This document shows, in pieces, positions 7,840 through 17,576 of a stretch of DNA of 64,000 bases. A program made the position numbers and the translations under genes. The first letter of the stretch is position 1. Every line of letters begins with the position of its first letter. The notes beneath the pieces were generated by a model. It was given only the letters and a program-made list of their open reading frames with translations, searched no databases and was not told where the DNA came from. The DNA is from WRGT01 sp964450405 (GTDB lineage Bacteria; Spirochaetota; UBA4802; UBA5550), in contig CAYVCQ010000003.1 in NCBI GenBank assembly GCA_964450405.1, positions 62,001-126,000 of the forward strand, written 5' to 3'.

Positions 7840-8829
7840 CTATTTATTCCATCCTAAAGATTTAATAAATCCAAGAACATCTTTTGTTACTTTATCATAA
7901 TCAGGCGGCATGTCAGTATACTTGCTTGTCATTACATGTCCTCCAACTGCATACGGCATATTTACACTTTTAGGATTAGGTGTACCGTTGTTAAACATCA
8001 TATATGCCTCTCTCATACCAGCAACAGAGGCTGCTTTATCCTGATTTTTTTCATCCTTATAGTAATACATAAGCATCACAGGCTGAGTTACTTTTTTGTA
8101 AACTGATTCATGTGAAGTAAGTGACTGCAGCTGATAAATCTGCCTCATCGACCTGAGATATTGATTTGCATACCAGTAGAGCGACCAGTTATCTTTTTCC
8201 TTGGGTATAGGCCACGGTGCTGGTTTACGTTCAATAATTGTTGTAACAAGTTTAAACATCGGATAAAAACCGGCAAGCTTAGGCATAAATCCGGCGTACT
8301 GATATGCCGGAGAAATAAGTATCATTGCATCTATAAGTTCCGGATTTTTTGCCGCAATATATGTTGCAATCATGCCCCCCATACTTGTTCCCACAACGAT
8401 TACTTTATCTCCAAGTTTGTGCATCATCTTTAGAGTTGTTATTGCTTCATCAAGATGATCTTTCCCTGAAACTCTTGCCTGATCTTCAACATTTGTTCCA
8501 TGCCCGGGTAAACGAAGATAGTAAGTGTTTGCCTTCAGTGAATATGATATTCTATCAACAACCAGTTCACCTTCAGCGCGTGAAGCACCGTAGCCATGTA
8601 TGTATAATATCGCAATTGGAGTTTTATCTGCGTATTGCACCAATCTCTCTTCATTATTAATCCGTGCGTTGAGTTCTTTACTTTTTTTAAGTTTTTGAAC
8701 ATAAAATTCTTTAAATGTTTCCGGGAGTGATACCTGCGAATATGTATAAGAATGACTGGTCATGGCGAAATGCCAGCCGGTTAATATGGCTGCAATAATA
8801 AATATTCCGATAACTATCTTTTTTTTCAT
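7840..8829 (-). CDS. Membrane-anchored alpha/beta hydrolase
   Basis: A 329-residue serine hydrolase of the alpha/beta fold, related by eye to monoacylglycerol lipase / carboxylesterase types. One N-terminal membrane segment (VIGIFIIAAILTGWHF) would anchor it or act as an uncleaved signal. IAILYIHGYGASRAEG is the oxyanion-hole region. GTSMGGM near residue 148 holds the nucleophile Ser, and the Asp and His are probably in YYKDEKNQD and AVGGHVMTS. LRLPGHGTN is the usual second loop motif. AAAGGAGAG precedes the ATG. Nothing in its surroundings points to the substrate. Confidence 0.8.
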   Translation of the reverse strand: MKKKIVIGIFIIAAILTGWHFAMTSHSYTYSQVSLPETFKEFYVQKLKKSKELNARINNEERLVQYADKTPIAILYIHGYGASRAEGELVVDRISYSLKANTYYLRLPGHGTNVEDQARVSGKDHLDEAITTLKMMHKLGDKVIVVGTSMGGMIATYIAAKNPELIDAMILISPAYQYAGFMPKLAGFYPMFKLVTTIIERKPAPWPIPKEKDNWSLYWYANQYLRSMRQIYQLQSLTSHESVYKKVTQPVMLMYYYKDEKNQDKAASVAGMREAYMMFNNGTPNPKSVNMPYAVGGHVMTSKYTDMPPDYDKVTKDVLGFIKSLGWNK

Positions 8830-8962
8830 TAAACTCTCCTTTTTTCCTATTTACCGTTTGTAATTTAGTTATATTTTGATTTGAAACACAATACTTTTTA
8901 TTATCGAAGAAAAAAATTTAACTACTGTGGGACTGACTTAAAAGTCTTATATTTCCATATTT

Positions 8963-9143
8963 GTCATTCCGGTTTTGCATCATCCATTCCTGGAGCAAAC
9001 ACGATGTTTGCCCGCCATCAAGTAACACGATGTTACAAAAAAGCTGGCCAAATACCGGAATCTCCTAATGGAATCAGTAGTATGAGATTATCTAAGATCT
9101 TCCTGCAGTCGCTATCATTTCGTTTCACTACAAACGGAATGAC
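8963..9143. repeat. GTCATTCCGG-type intergenic repeat, copy 1
   Basis: GTCATTCCGG (8963-8972) and CGGAATGAC (9135-9143) are facing ends. The interior contains GGAATCTCCTAATGGAATC and the phrase CAGTCGCTATCATTTCG also seen in copy 3. An open frame crosses it (8881-9273, plus) but has no ribosome site or domain and is probably spurious. Between 8830 and 9193 nothing else was seen. Confidence 0.65.
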
Positions 9144-9193
9144 AGAGACCGGGCTTTTAGGACAGCCACAGGTGGCAGATTTACAGGTACCAG

Positions 9194-10489
9194 TCACCGC
9201 GGATTTTCACCAGACAATACCAGTTTATGTGACTTTGCAATCTCCGCAAAAAACTTTCCAGAAGCTCGGATAGTCCTTTTCTGTGTGGCGTAATCGACCT
9301 CCACAAGTCCAAACCGTGATTTTTCACCCTCTGCCCATTCGAAATTATCCATTAGCGACCAGTGATAATATCGTTGTACCGGAATTCCATCTTCAATCAA
9401 TTCAGCAATTTCCGTAAGATGATCGGCCAGAAACTTTGAACGGAATGCATCCCGCGAGTCGGCCGTTCCGTTTTCAGTAATCCAGATGGGGAGTTTGTAC
9501 TGTTTCCAGATCTTCCGGCATAACCGGCCGAGTCCCTTCGGATAGATCTCCCAGCCCAGATCATTTACAGGAGCTTTCTCACGCAGTGTCAAATCACCGA
9601 ACATCGGAAATGATTTAAATCGTCCTTTAACCATATCCCGTGAATAATAATTTATTCCTATAAAATCGGCAAAAGGTCCATTACCCATTGGTTTTCCTTT
9701 GCCTAATGGAAATATCATTTTCCCCGTTGTCATACTTTCAACAAAAATATTCTGAACCACACGCTCGTAAAGAACTGCGCTTATGCGTCCCAATAGACCA
9801 AGGCCATCGTAAACTCTCAGGTGATGCGCAACCCCGACTCTGACTATGGAACGTTTCTGTTCTTTACTTAATCTGTGAATAGTTTCGTATGCCAGAATGT
9901 GCGCCTCCATCATAATTTTAGCGCCTTTTAAAACCAGATCAGTCCTGTTTGTAAATCCCGGAGGCCATATACCAAGCTGATATCCAAGAAGAAGATATAT
10001 ATTCGGCTCGTTGATAGTAATCCAGTCATCCACTAAATATCCCAGAGCTTTGTAAACAACTTCAGTATAACGGTTAAAGAGAGCCGGTGTTTCTGAATGT
10101 ATCCATCCTCCCCGATCCTCAAGCCATAGAGGATTTGTAAAATGATGCAGAGTAACCAGCGGACGTATTCCAGCTGCTTTAAGAAGTTCAATTTCACGTC
10201 GATAGTGTGCAATTGCCTGTTGATCCCATTCCCCTTCCGATGGTTCGATACGTGACCACTCCAGCCCCATGCGATAAGTACTGCAGCCCAACTCTTTCTG
10301 GAGAGCTATATCCTCTTCTACACGATTCCAGTGATCACAGGCCCTGAAGCAGGAAGATCCGTCGTTTATTTTGCCGGGAGTCTGACACCACCTGTACCAC
10401 GAGTGGTTTTCAATTCCGCCCTCTACCTGCGTTGCAGAGGTTGCTGTTCCGAAAAGAAACTCCGGCGGAAACTCAAATTTATTTTTCAT
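9194..10489 (-). CDS. Family 1 glycoside hydrolase (beta-glucosidase-like)
   Basis: A 431-residue cytosolic retaining beta-glycosidase of family GH1. The N-terminal FPPEFLFGTATSATQVEGG is the family opening. WITINEPN (about residue 157) holds the acid/base Glu and PIWITENGTAD (about residue 334) the nucleophile Glu. YYHWSLMDNFEWAEGEKSRF is the aglycone/substrate-binding end. No signal peptide is present. The ATG overlaps the stop of the mutarotase-like gene by four bases (ATGA), so the two are translationally coupled. With the upstream GH2 gene this suggests breakdown of imported beta-linked oligosaccharides. GH1 specificity (glucosidase, galactosidase, 6-phospho forms) cannot be settled by eye. 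Confidence 0.9.
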   Translation of the reverse strand: MKNKFEFPPEFLFGTATSATQVEGGIENHSWYRWCQTPGKINDGSSCFRACDHWNRVEEDIALQKELGCSTYRMGLEWSRIEPSEGEWDQQAIAHYRREIELLKAAGIRPLVTLHHFTNPLWLEDRGGWIHSETPALFNRYTEVVYKALGYLVDDWITINEPNIYLLLGYQLGIWPPGFTNRTDLVLKGAKIMMEAHILAYETIHRLSKEQKRSIVRVGVAHHLRVYDGLGLLGRISAVLYERVVQNIFVESMTTGKMIFPLGKGKPMGNGPFADFIGINYYSRDMVKGRFKSFPMFGDLTLREKAPVNDLGWEIYPKGLGRLCRKIWKQYKLPIWITENGTADSRDAFRSKFLADHLTEIAELIEDGIPVQRYYHWSLMDNFEWAEGEKSRFGLVEVDYATQKRTIRASGKFFAEIAKSHKLVLSGENPR

Positions 10490-11457
10490 TCTTCACTCCC
10501 GGTTTTATTTTGATTTTTATATTTTCCATTAGTAATTTCAATTTTAATTTGAAACTCAAGATTTTCTCCAGGATGTAACGACTGGAGCTTGTGATTTTTT
10601 TCTGCTTTTCCTATGCTGTCATAAAAACCGGTTGAAGGCTCCAGCGCAAAATTATAGTCACCCCGAAATCCACCCTCGGTAATCCAGAGCCCCAGGTATG
10701 GAAGTTTATCTTTTTCAAAATAAATTCTGCAGCTCAAATCATTTGTGGGATAATAAACTCCGCATTCACCTAGGGACAAATCTCCATTAACATAGAATTT
10801 TTCAGTTTTTTCAGCATTTTTAGATTTGATCTTATTCAATTGATAAACACTTCCATCCGTCAATGTGGCGGCAGGAAAAGAGTAAATATTTCCTTCATCA
10901 CCAAAAATTTTACTTTTCTGAACATTTATAACACTGCAAGTTCCTTCAGGAAAAAAAATCTCCATATCTTCTTCACAGTTCATAAGACCATGCATAGTCC
11001 ATATACATGGGAAAGGTTCACTGCCGGTGTTTGAAATTTTGTAATCAACACATAGCAGATCTCCATCAAGAGATACTTTTTTTTCATATGTATACGAAAG
11101 TATCCCGCTATCACAACAGAGCTTCAAGGCATTATCGGTTATTTCGTGTTTCATCGGACTGGACCAGATCTCTCCATGGTCGGGATACTTTATCTCTACA
11201 CCGTTAACATTTACTATGGAGCTATCAACAGATGGAAAACAATCATCGAATCCGGAAGCATCAAATTCTCCGAAGTCTGCATATAATTCAGGTTTCAAAT
11301 AAATATCATTTTTGTTCTGAAAAAAAATCTCAAAGTTTTTATCTTTTTTAATTAATGAAACAATTTTTCCGCCAAGTTCGGGAATCACAATTATTTTTAT
11401 TTTTTCATTTTCAATTTTTACTGCACTGAGTCCCTTGAACTGTAATTCTGTTATCAA
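10486..11457 (-). CDS. Aldose 1-epimerase / galactose mutarotase-like protein
   Basis: About 323 residues of the galactose mutarotase-like beta-sandwich fold. KIIVIPELGGKIVSLI is the usual first strand pair. FDDCFPSVD, PDHGEIWSSPM and CIWTMHGLMNCEEDMEIFFP are the conserved loops, the last two holding probable sugar-binding His residues. Members interconvert sugar anomers, or only bind sugars. The frame is open to a TTG at 11490 (334 residues), but a second TTG at 11457 has GAGG seven bases upstream and fits the usual start of the fold better. The stop overlaps the GH1 start, so it would supply the right anomer or work on products beside that enzyme. Confidence 0.7.
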   Translation of the reverse strand: MITELQFKGLSAVKIENEKIKIIVIPELGGKIVSLIKKDKNFEIFFQNKNDIYLKPELYADFGEFDASGFDDCFPSVDSSIVNVNGVEIKYPDHGEIWSSPMKHEITDNALKLCCDSGILSYTYEKKVSLDGDLLCVDYKISNTGSEPFPCIWTMHGLMNCEEDMEIFFPEGTCSVINVQKSKIFGDEGNIYSFPAATLTDGSVYQLNKIKSKNAEKTEKFYVNGDLSLGECGVYYPTNDLSCRIYFEKDKLPYLGLWITEGGFRGDYNFALEPSTGFYDSIGKAEKNHKLQSLHPGENLEFQIKIEITNGKYKNQNKTGSEE

Positions 11458-11538
11458 AAGGGTACCTCTGTTTAAAATTTGTTTTATCAACTTTTTTGGC
11501 TCTTTCCAGATTGTTGTGATAATAATTAATTTAATTCA

Positions 11539-11790
11539 AACCTTCCTGCCCCCTATCCCCCAGAGGGGGCACCGATATATCATTTATACCGCTGTTAGTT
11601 TTATTCTTATCATCTATTTTACAATTCAAATATTATTTAATATATCTTCATCTTTAATCCGCAATGTATCGATTCCAATACTCATCAGGAATTCATCACT
11701 ATATCTATCGTATCCTTTTTATGATTCATGAATTCACTAATAATTTCCATCTTGTGTACCCCCTCCGGGGGACAGGGGGATATAGGAATG
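11539..11790. repeat. Intergenic cassette with facing C-run/G-run ends
   Basis: CCCCCTATCCCCCAGAGGGG near 11547-11568 and CCCCCTCCGGGGGACAGGGG near 11759-11780 are approximate reverse complements, including the adjacent CACCG/GTACC and CCT/AGG bases. They enclose about 190 bp of AT-rich DNA with no gene. The rest of 11458-11826 shows nothing else. Each end can also fold by itself, so a terminator role is possible. Confidence 0.45.
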
Positions 11791-11826
11791 TCAATTATCC
11801 CAACATTCCGTTTTATTTACTCAAAA

Positions 11827-12867
11827 TTAAAACTTATTAAACACTTTCTCTGCGAAACCGATCTGATCATGAATTTCAACAACATTACCGTCATCAAGAA
11901 TAACTTTTCCGGTAAATTTACCAAACACCTGATGCTGCAGTGATTTTAATATCAGCAGATTTGCACTGGAGTAACGATCCAGTATAGGAATAAAATCCAT
12001 TTCAAAACGTCCGTCATCTGAAGTAAATTTCCATGGCGACATGAAATCATCTTTTCCATCTTTTACAGGAATAATAAAATCAACGCGATTTAATTTATGT
12101 GCTTTTCCGTTATAAATAATCATATTCTCTGTAGCAGCGCTAGTATCACCGAATCCGTAGCCTATATTAAAACCGAAGGGTTTTCCGTCAGGTAGAACAA
12201 CTGACATGGAACCCCAGTACCAGGTATTTCTGTATGTCCAGACTCCACGGCCCCAGTCGAGTGTACCCATTGAATCAGGAGAGTTATACTGAAATGTTGT
12301 CTCACCATGAATGACAGTTCCTCGTGCCTTCATAGTGTTTATCTTCTGATTATAATAGAATGCTTTTTTATCTTCAGCAAAGGGCGTGGCAATAACCATG
12401 GTGTCATGCGGTTCATCAGATAGTATCAAATCAACTTTCAGATTTTTACCACTTGCAAAATTTTTAAAATCGCAGAACAGTTTTCTCTCCTTTCCGTCAT
12501 TCAAAAAACTTATATTTAATCTATTATTTTTAAACGCAGTAATTCCCAACGCAGAAGATTCCGGCATTTTCAGTTTTCCAAATGTAAAAGGAATCATTAG
12601 AGTATTTGTTAACTGAAACTTTTTCTGAAAATCAAAAACGGTTACACTGACAAGACCCATATAAGAATTATCAGCAATAGTCATTGCCACGGCATTCATA
12701 GAATTGCCTATGTAATAATAATCCCACTCCTTGATCCGATAGCCTCTAGCCTTTATATCATTACGTCTGTATTCGAGTATTAAACTATTGGCATATCCCG
12801 GTTCACTCACATAACCATTTTCATCCAGCAGATTATGCCTTGCGGTAATTTTATGCTGATTACTCAT
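11827..12867 (-). CDS. DUF2804 family protein
   Basis: 346 residues that match my memory of the DUF2804 family, whose function is not established. No signal peptide or membrane segment. Conserved-looking stretches include ARGYRIKEWDYYYIG, GTLDWGRGVWTYRNTWYWGS and GFNIGYGFGDTSAATENMI, rich in Trp and Gly as in a beta-sandwich lipid- or sugar-binding fold. GGGAGAG precedes the ATG. It follows the GH2 gene by 27 bases on the same strand and is probably cotranscribed. That suggests, without proving, a link to glycoside use. Confidence 0.7.
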   Translation of the reverse strand: MSNQHKITARHNLLDENGYVSEPGYANSLILEYRRNDIKARGYRIKEWDYYYIGNSMNAVAMTIADNSYMGLVSVTVFDFQKKFQLTNTLMIPFTFGKLKMPESSALGITAFKNNRLNISFLNDGKERKLFCDFKNFASGKNLKVDLILSDEPHDTMVIATPFAEDKKAFYYNQKINTMKARGTVIHGETTFQYNSPDSMGTLDWGRGVWTYRNTWYWGSMSVVLPDGKPFGFNIGYGFGDTSAATENMIIYNGKAHKLNRVDFIIPVKDGKDDFMSPWKFTSDDGRFEMDFIPILDRYSSANLLILKSLQHQVFGKFTGKVILDDGNVVEIHDQIGFAEKVFNKF

Positions 12868-12894
12868 ATATCTCTCCCAGTTTTACTTTGTACA

Positions 12895-15291
12895 TTATTT
12901 TTTCAGAACGGTAAATTCCAGATTGTATTCTCCATAACTTTGAGTTTTTATTGTCACCTTCGCTTTTCCCGATTCACCTTTTGTTTTAATGTAAAACCCC
13001 GTTGCTCCGCCGATAAGTGAAATAGTATCACTTCCAATGAGTGTGATTGCTCCATCGCAATTTATATTAATTGCTTCACTGCTGTACGGGAGAACATTAT
13101 TGTTTTCACAGACCATCTGCAGCACAATCCTCACTGCATCATAAGTACGGTCTTCTATCAAATCATATCTGTCAGCGTACACTTTAAGACGAGGACTTGT
13201 CGCACTTGATTTAATAACAGTTTTCACAATCTCTCCGCCGGTGTATCCTTCATAGCGGTAAACAGTTTTTTTACCGCCCCAGTTGCCTATGTATGTGCTG
13301 TAAAGACGATATCCGTCCGATGGACGAAGACCTGTTCGAAGCATTACCCACGCCATCTGCAATTTATATTTAAATGGTAAAGCCGCTCCATTCACTGCGA
13401 TATAGTTTAATATTTTTTTTACAATATCCGCATATTGTTTTTTTATACCTTCTTTCTGATAAAGATATGAACCGATGAGATCATCAATAAGCACAGGCGG
13501 ATGCGGGACATTGGGAAAATTTTTACGATCGGGATAAAAATCGCCGATTAAATTATCATTTTTATAAAACCGTACAAAATCACAGTTAGTAAAAATATAA
13601 AGCGGCCCGATTTCACTTGCAGGATGCTCTCCGATATCCATACTTGAAGCAACCTCCATTACCGGCATTTTATCCTGCTGGGAGCTATAGGCATATGCCG
13701 CGAGCTTCGGAATACGAAACATATCCAGAACACCGTGATAGCATATCCTGTCGCCGCTTCCAAAATCTTTGTGTGTATTGTAGTCCGACATACACCAGCC
13801 GATTGCTCCGCTGATACGATTATCTCCATACATTGCGTCAAGAACCCTTATATGTCGAAGAGCATGTTCAAGACGCTTCTCTTCATGGTCAAAACGTTTA
13901 GTCGGGAACATATGCCCGTTATGCTCAGACACAAGATACGGTGCAGTATCGGAGCGGGTTATCTTGTTTACATCGGCAAGAGGCTTATTATCAGTACGAT
14001 AGTTGAAATCATTATATGTGTAGACATCTTCAAGAAGATTACTCCCGGCTATGCATCGGACACCGCCGGTTTGACGCGTCGGATCAAGCCTGCGTGCAAG
14101 ATCGTTTGTTTTGCGATACAATTCGTCATCATCATTAGATTCATTTATACGGACACCCCAGAGAATGATGCTCGGATGATTACGGTTCTGCATAATCATC
14201 TCCTCGACATTCTGCAGAACAAGTGCACGCCACTCTTTGTTATCGCTTACAAACTGCCATCCGGGGATTTCGGTAAAAACCAGAAGTCCCAGCCTGTCAC
14301 ATGCTTCAATAAAATGCTTTGACTGAGGATAATGAGATGTCCTTACAAGATTAACACCAAGTTCCTCCTTGAGGATCCGGGCATCTTCAACCTGAATCGA
14401 TGCGGGCATGGCGTACCCGGTATATGCAAAACTCTGATGACGGTTCAATCCTGCTATTTTTAACTTTTTACCATTTAGATAAAAGCCATCTGTTTTAAAA
14501 ACAGCATATCGAAATCCGATTGACTGAGTAACCGTATCAAGCGGAACTCCTTCCTTTTTTAATGTTACCGTAAGTTTATACAAATTAGGATTATCAACAT
14601 CCCAAAGCTGCAGATCCGAGAGAAATTTTGTAACTGATATAACATCCGAAGTTATGGTGTTTAATGAAAATGAAGAAACCGTCGCCCCTTTAGAATCGAC
14701 AAGAAGAAAGTCCATAGCCAATCTACCGTCAAATCGTGACAATGTAACCTCAACATCAATAGTTTTAAGATCTTCAAGGAGATTACCTGTTTTTACAAAA
14801 ATATCCTGTATATGAGTTTTTTCAACAACCCGAAGATATACCTCGCGATAAATACCGCCATATGTTAAATAATCAATTACATTACCGAATGGCGGAATCT
14901 CCTCCCGCTCATTAGAGTCAAGATGTACAACAATCTGATTGTCGGCACCGTACATTACTGCTTTATCTATCTTAGCTTCAAATCCCGTGTAGCCCCCTTT
15001 ATGTTCTTTAACAAGTGTTCCATTCAGATAAACTTTTGCGTATTGCCCGGCTCCGTCAAAACAGAGAAAAAGATCTTTCCCATCATACTCTGCAGGAATA
15101 AAAATATTTTTCCGGTAGCAGCTTTCAAATGCATATAATTTTTCATCAAAATAATTATATGGAAGTTCAATATTTGTATGAGGTATCGATACAGGAATAA
15201 AAGAGGAAGTATCAGAATCTTTATTAATATAATCATCCCTGAATCCGGCGGCATACATCCAATCGAAATTCAGGTCTGTTATTATTCTCAT
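12895..15291 (-). CDS. Family 2 glycoside hydrolase (beta-galactosidase/glucuronidase-like)
   Basis: 798 residues with the GH2 order: N-terminal jelly-roll sugar-binding domain (about 1-165, containing YGGIYREVYLRV), an immunoglobulin-like domain (to about 265), the TIM barrel (about 270-560) and C-terminal sandwich domains. NRHQSFAYTGYAMP and GVNLVRTSHYPQS are GH2 landmarks. WGVRINES near residue 380 gives the acid/base Glu and YLVSEHNGH near 458 the probable nucleophile Glu. No signal peptide, so it acts in the cytosol. It heads a minus-strand run with DUF2804 and perhaps the mutarotase and GH1 genes. Substrate may be a beta-galactoside or a related beta-linked sugar. The distance to the galactose genes does not decide it. 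Confidence 0.88.
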   Translation of the reverse strand: MRIITDLNFDWMYAAGFRDDYINKDSDTSSFIPVSIPHTNIELPYNYFDEKLYAFESCYRKNIFIPAEYDGKDLFLCFDGAGQYAKVYLNGTLVKEHKGGYTGFEAKIDKAVMYGADNQIVVHLDSNEREEIPPFGNVIDYLTYGGIYREVYLRVVEKTHIQDIFVKTGNLLEDLKTIDVEVTLSRFDGRLAMDFLLVDSKGATVSSFSLNTITSDVISVTKFLSDLQLWDVDNPNLYKLTVTLKKEGVPLDTVTQSIGFRYAVFKTDGFYLNGKKLKIAGLNRHQSFAYTGYAMPASIQVEDARILKEELGVNLVRTSHYPQSKHFIEACDRLGLLVFTEIPGWQFVSDNKEWRALVLQNVEEMIMQNRNHPSIILWGVRINESNDDDELYRKTNDLARRLDPTRQTGGVRCIAGSNLLEDVYTYNDFNYRTDNKPLADVNKITRSDTAPYLVSEHNGHMFPTKRFDHEEKRLEHALRHIRVLDAMYGDNRISGAIGWCMSDYNTHKDFGSGDRICYHGVLDMFRIPKLAAYAYSSQQDKMPVMEVASSMDIGEHPASEIGPLYIFTNCDFVRFYKNDNLIGDFYPDRKNFPNVPHPPVLIDDLIGSYLYQKEGIKKQYADIVKKILNYIAVNGAALPFKYKLQMAWVMLRTGLRPSDGYRLYSTYIGNWGGKKTVYRYEGYTGGEIVKTVIKSSATSPRLKVYADRYDLIEDRTYDAVRIVLQMVCENNNVLPYSSEAININCDGAITLIGSDTISLIGGATGFYIKTKGESGKAKVTIKTQSYGEYNLEFTVLKK

Positions 15292-15341
15292 TATCTCACC
15301 CCGTGTTTATCACAAAATTCAAATTTACAAAAATTCAATTT

Positions 15342-15408
15342 GTCATCCTCGCGAATGCGGGGATCCATTATTATTAAAAGGATGGATTCCAGTCTTCACG
15401 GGAATGAC
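15342..15408. repeat. GTCATCCTCGCGAATGCGGG-type repeat, copy 5
   Basis: GTCATCCTCGCGAATGCGGG opens the element and GGGAATGAC closes it. Inside, GGATCCAT and ATGGATTCC also face each other. It resembles the GTCATTCCGG family in its outer bases. Such repeats are widespread in unrelated bacteria. Confidence 0.6.
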
Positions 15409-15436
15409 ATTTAGTATAATTCATCAGATCATACCT

Positions 15437-16054
15437 CTAGTATTTTCTCAATTGACGGTCTATCAGAACCAGCAGATTCCCGATAATCGAGAATACAACT
15501 GCAAGAACAAAAATAACTATCAGTACATTCACAAAACTCCCCGCTCCATCGGGATAATTTTTCGTCGGATTTACAAACCAGTATGGATAAAAGCCATCTA
15601 TCTTAGCACGGAACAGCGATGCAAATGCGTATATTGTGGGATAGCCGATCCAGATAAAAGTAAAACGATGACGGTAGGTCCCCTTTTCTTCAAAAATGAG
15701 CCAGTTGAGCTGAACACCAATGGGCACAACATAATGCAGTAGAATGTTTGAAAACATAAAAATCCCCACAGGATGATACACTTGTGATAACAAAAAATGG
15801 AAAACAAGCCCTGTTACAAGTATCCATATTGCAGCGCCGCTTTTCAAGACTATAAGCCAACCCGGTGTATTCGTTCGATAGTAAACATTCAGAGCCAGAG
15901 TGACCGCTACAATGATATTACTCTGAATTGTAAAATAGCTTAATAAATTTAAACCTGTATTCGGGCCTTTCTGAAGAATAATTTCCACACATACTGCTGT
16001 TACAGCAGCAGAGATAATAAATAGTTGAAATATGAGATGAAAATTTTTTTTCAT
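15437..16054 (-). CDS. Pr6Pr family membrane protein
   Basis: A 205-residue integral membrane protein with about six hydrophobic segments. LLSYFTIQSNIIVAVTLALN near residue 35 is the hallmark of the Pr6Pr (FAR-17a/AIG1-like) family, followed by NILLHYVVPIGVQLNWLIF, where a conserved His sits in the membrane, and by YPTIYAFASLFRA. Eukaryotic relatives AIG1/ADTRP hydrolyse hydroxy fatty acid esters, but the bacterial members have no known role and I do not transfer that function. AAGGA precedes the ATG. It sits between a GH2 gene and a serine hydrolase, with a terminator separating it from the latter. Confidence 0.75.
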   Translation of the reverse strand: MKKNFHLIFQLFIISAAVTAVCVEIILQKGPNTGLNLLSYFTIQSNIIVAVTLALNVYYRTNTPGWLIVLKSGAAIWILVTGLVFHFLLSQVYHPVGIFMFSNILLHYVVPIGVQLNWLIFEEKGTYRHRFTFIWIGYPTIYAFASLFRAKIDGFYPYWFVNPTKNYPDGAGSFVNVLIVIFVLAVVFSIIGNLLVLIDRQLRKY

Positions 16055-16160
16055 AATCTACTTCCTTTAAATATTTTTAATTACTTTGATGCTTCTAAAA
16101 AATGATTTCTTCTGACACTATGGATTGAAAAGGAAAAATAATCTAAATTTAATGATTTTT

Positions 16161-16220
16161 CAAAAAAAAAATAACTACAAAGCGGAGAGTTGTGATAAAA
16201 CCCTCCGCTTTTGCAGTTAC
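16161..16220 (-). terminator. Terminator of the serine hydrolase gene
   Basis: Read on the minus strand: AAGCGGAG and CTCCGCTT pair around about 16 bases, and the stem extends imperfectly to TAACTGCAAA/TTTGTAGTTA. A long T-run (A-run at 16161-16170 on plus) follows. Confidence 0.75.
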
Positions 16221-16343
16221 ATAATGAATGATACAACAGGAAAGATCAAGCAGGTTTCGTGTATGTTTAAAATTTGATTTAATTAATTTTTAATTAACGG
16301 CTATCCTTTCTATCTGAAGATCTCTAATATTGCTGAAGATCTT

Positions 16344-17576
16344 CTATTTGGAGATCTCCCTCGAAATGGTCTTAAAAACTTCGATCGATTCCATCTCCAG
16401 ATCATCACCATCTTTAGTATAATCTGCATAGGCTGATGTTCTTGCAATTACAATTTTATGTTTCGGGTTAATATAAATTGCCTGACCGTAGATTCCTATG
16501 GCAAGATAATCTCCCTCTGGTTTTTCCGGGATCCACCACTGATATCCATAGCCGAGTGGTGTGTTAGAGCCTATTCTTTTCCCGGGCATCAGATGCGGAG
16601 AGTCCGGTGTAACAGATGCTTTAACCCATGCGGCAGGTACTATCTGTTTTCCGTTCCAGCTTCCATTGTTAAGATAAAGCCTTCCAAATCGCACATAATC
16701 CCGTAGTACAACATTCAATCCTCCGAATGCCGCTTCCATACCTTTACTGTCTATCATCCATATTGCATCGGACTCCATACCAAGCGGCTTCCATAGTTTT
16801 TCTTCGGCATATTCTGACAGATTTTTTCCTGTTGCAGCAGTAATAATCATCCCGAGAACCTGGGTATCCATGCTGACATAATGATTATATATCCCCGGCT
16901 TTTTCTCCTGTTTTAGCGAAATTATAAAAGCATCAAGCGGAGTATTGAGAGCGAAGGACCTCCCCATTCTGTTTATATCAGAATTGAAATCACCATAGTC
17001 TTCATTAAATCCTATCCCGGATGACATCTGCAATACATCTTTTATCCTGACATTATTATAACCTGATGCAGCAAGTGCCGGCACATAGGCATTCACAGGC
17101 TGATTTATATCTTTTATATAACCTTCAGCAATTGCAATTCCGAACAAGGCCGAGACAAATGATTTAGCCACAGACCATGATATTGCCTTCGATGATTCAT
17201 TATTTCCTTTATAATATTTTTCGAAGAGGATAGTATCATCTTTTATTACGATAAATCCGGTAGTAGAAAAGCGCTCAAGGAATTTACTTGTACTTTTCTT
17301 TTCCCCCTTATATATATAGCTTTCAGGGAGTTTCGACTCTGCGTGTTTAAAATTGAAAGTTTCCGGTCCTTTATGGATAGTTCTAAAAGTATATGTATCC
17401 CCCATTGTGCGAAAATTTTCGGCTATAACATTTGAATCAAAGAGAGTCATTGTATGCTGCAGACGCTTTAAACGGTTGAAGTTATAACCTCCCGCCAGAA
17501 GAACGCTTATTAAAATAAAACCCATAACAAATAATAATGTTTTTTTCCATTTTTTCATTTTTGTGATTTCAGGCAT
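16344..17576 (-). CDS. Serine hydrolase, class C beta-lactamase-like
   Basis: 410 residues of the penicillin-binding/class C beta-lactamase fold (the EstB or 6-aminohexanoate-dimer hydrolase type). One N-terminal membrane segment (TLLFVMGFILISVLLAGG) places the catalytic part outside the inner membrane. WSVAKSFVSALFG near residue 134 holds the S-x-x-K nucleophile. YNHYVSMDTQVLG is the likely second motif with the catalytic Tyr, and GYGYQWWIP is typical of this group. GAGGTG precedes the ATG. Members act as esterases, amidases or peptidases, and the substrate cannot be inferred here. It is divergently transcribed from an AraC-type regulator, which could control it. Confidence 0.8.
   Translation of the reverse strand: MPEITKMKKWKKTLLFVMGFILISVLLAGGYNFNRLKRLQHTMTLFDSNVIAENFRTMGDTYTFRTIHKGPETFNFKHAESKLPESYIYKGEKKSTSKFLERFSTTGFIVIKDDTILFEKYYKGNNESSKAISWSVAKSFVSALFGIAIAEGYIKDINQPVNAYVPALAASGYNNVRIKDVLQMSSGIGFNEDYGDFNSDINRMGRSFALNTPLDAFIISLKQEKKPGIYNHYVSMDTQVLGMIITAATGKNLSEYAEEKLWKPLGMESDAIWMIDSKGMEAAFGGLNVVLRDYVRFGRLYLNNGSWNGKQIVPAAWVKASVTPDSPHLMPGKRIGSNTPLGYGYQWWIPEKPEGDYLAIGIYGQAIYINPKHKIVIARTSAYADYTKDGDDLEMESIEVFKTISREISK

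Noticed and set aside
7840..8829. Assigning the hydrolase as a lipase partner of the phospholipase-like gene
   Set aside because: The genes are on opposite strands, separated by repeats, with no evidence of shared regulation.
8881..9273. 130-codon plus-strand open frame between the hydrolase and GH1 genes
   Set aside because: It runs through a GTCATTCCGG-type repeat and into the antisense of the GH1 3' end, with no ribosome site.
13735..14322. 195-codon plus-strand open frame inside the GH2 gene
   Set aside because: It lies fully antisense to a gene with clear GH2 motifs, has no ribosome site and no domain; such frames are common opposite long genes.
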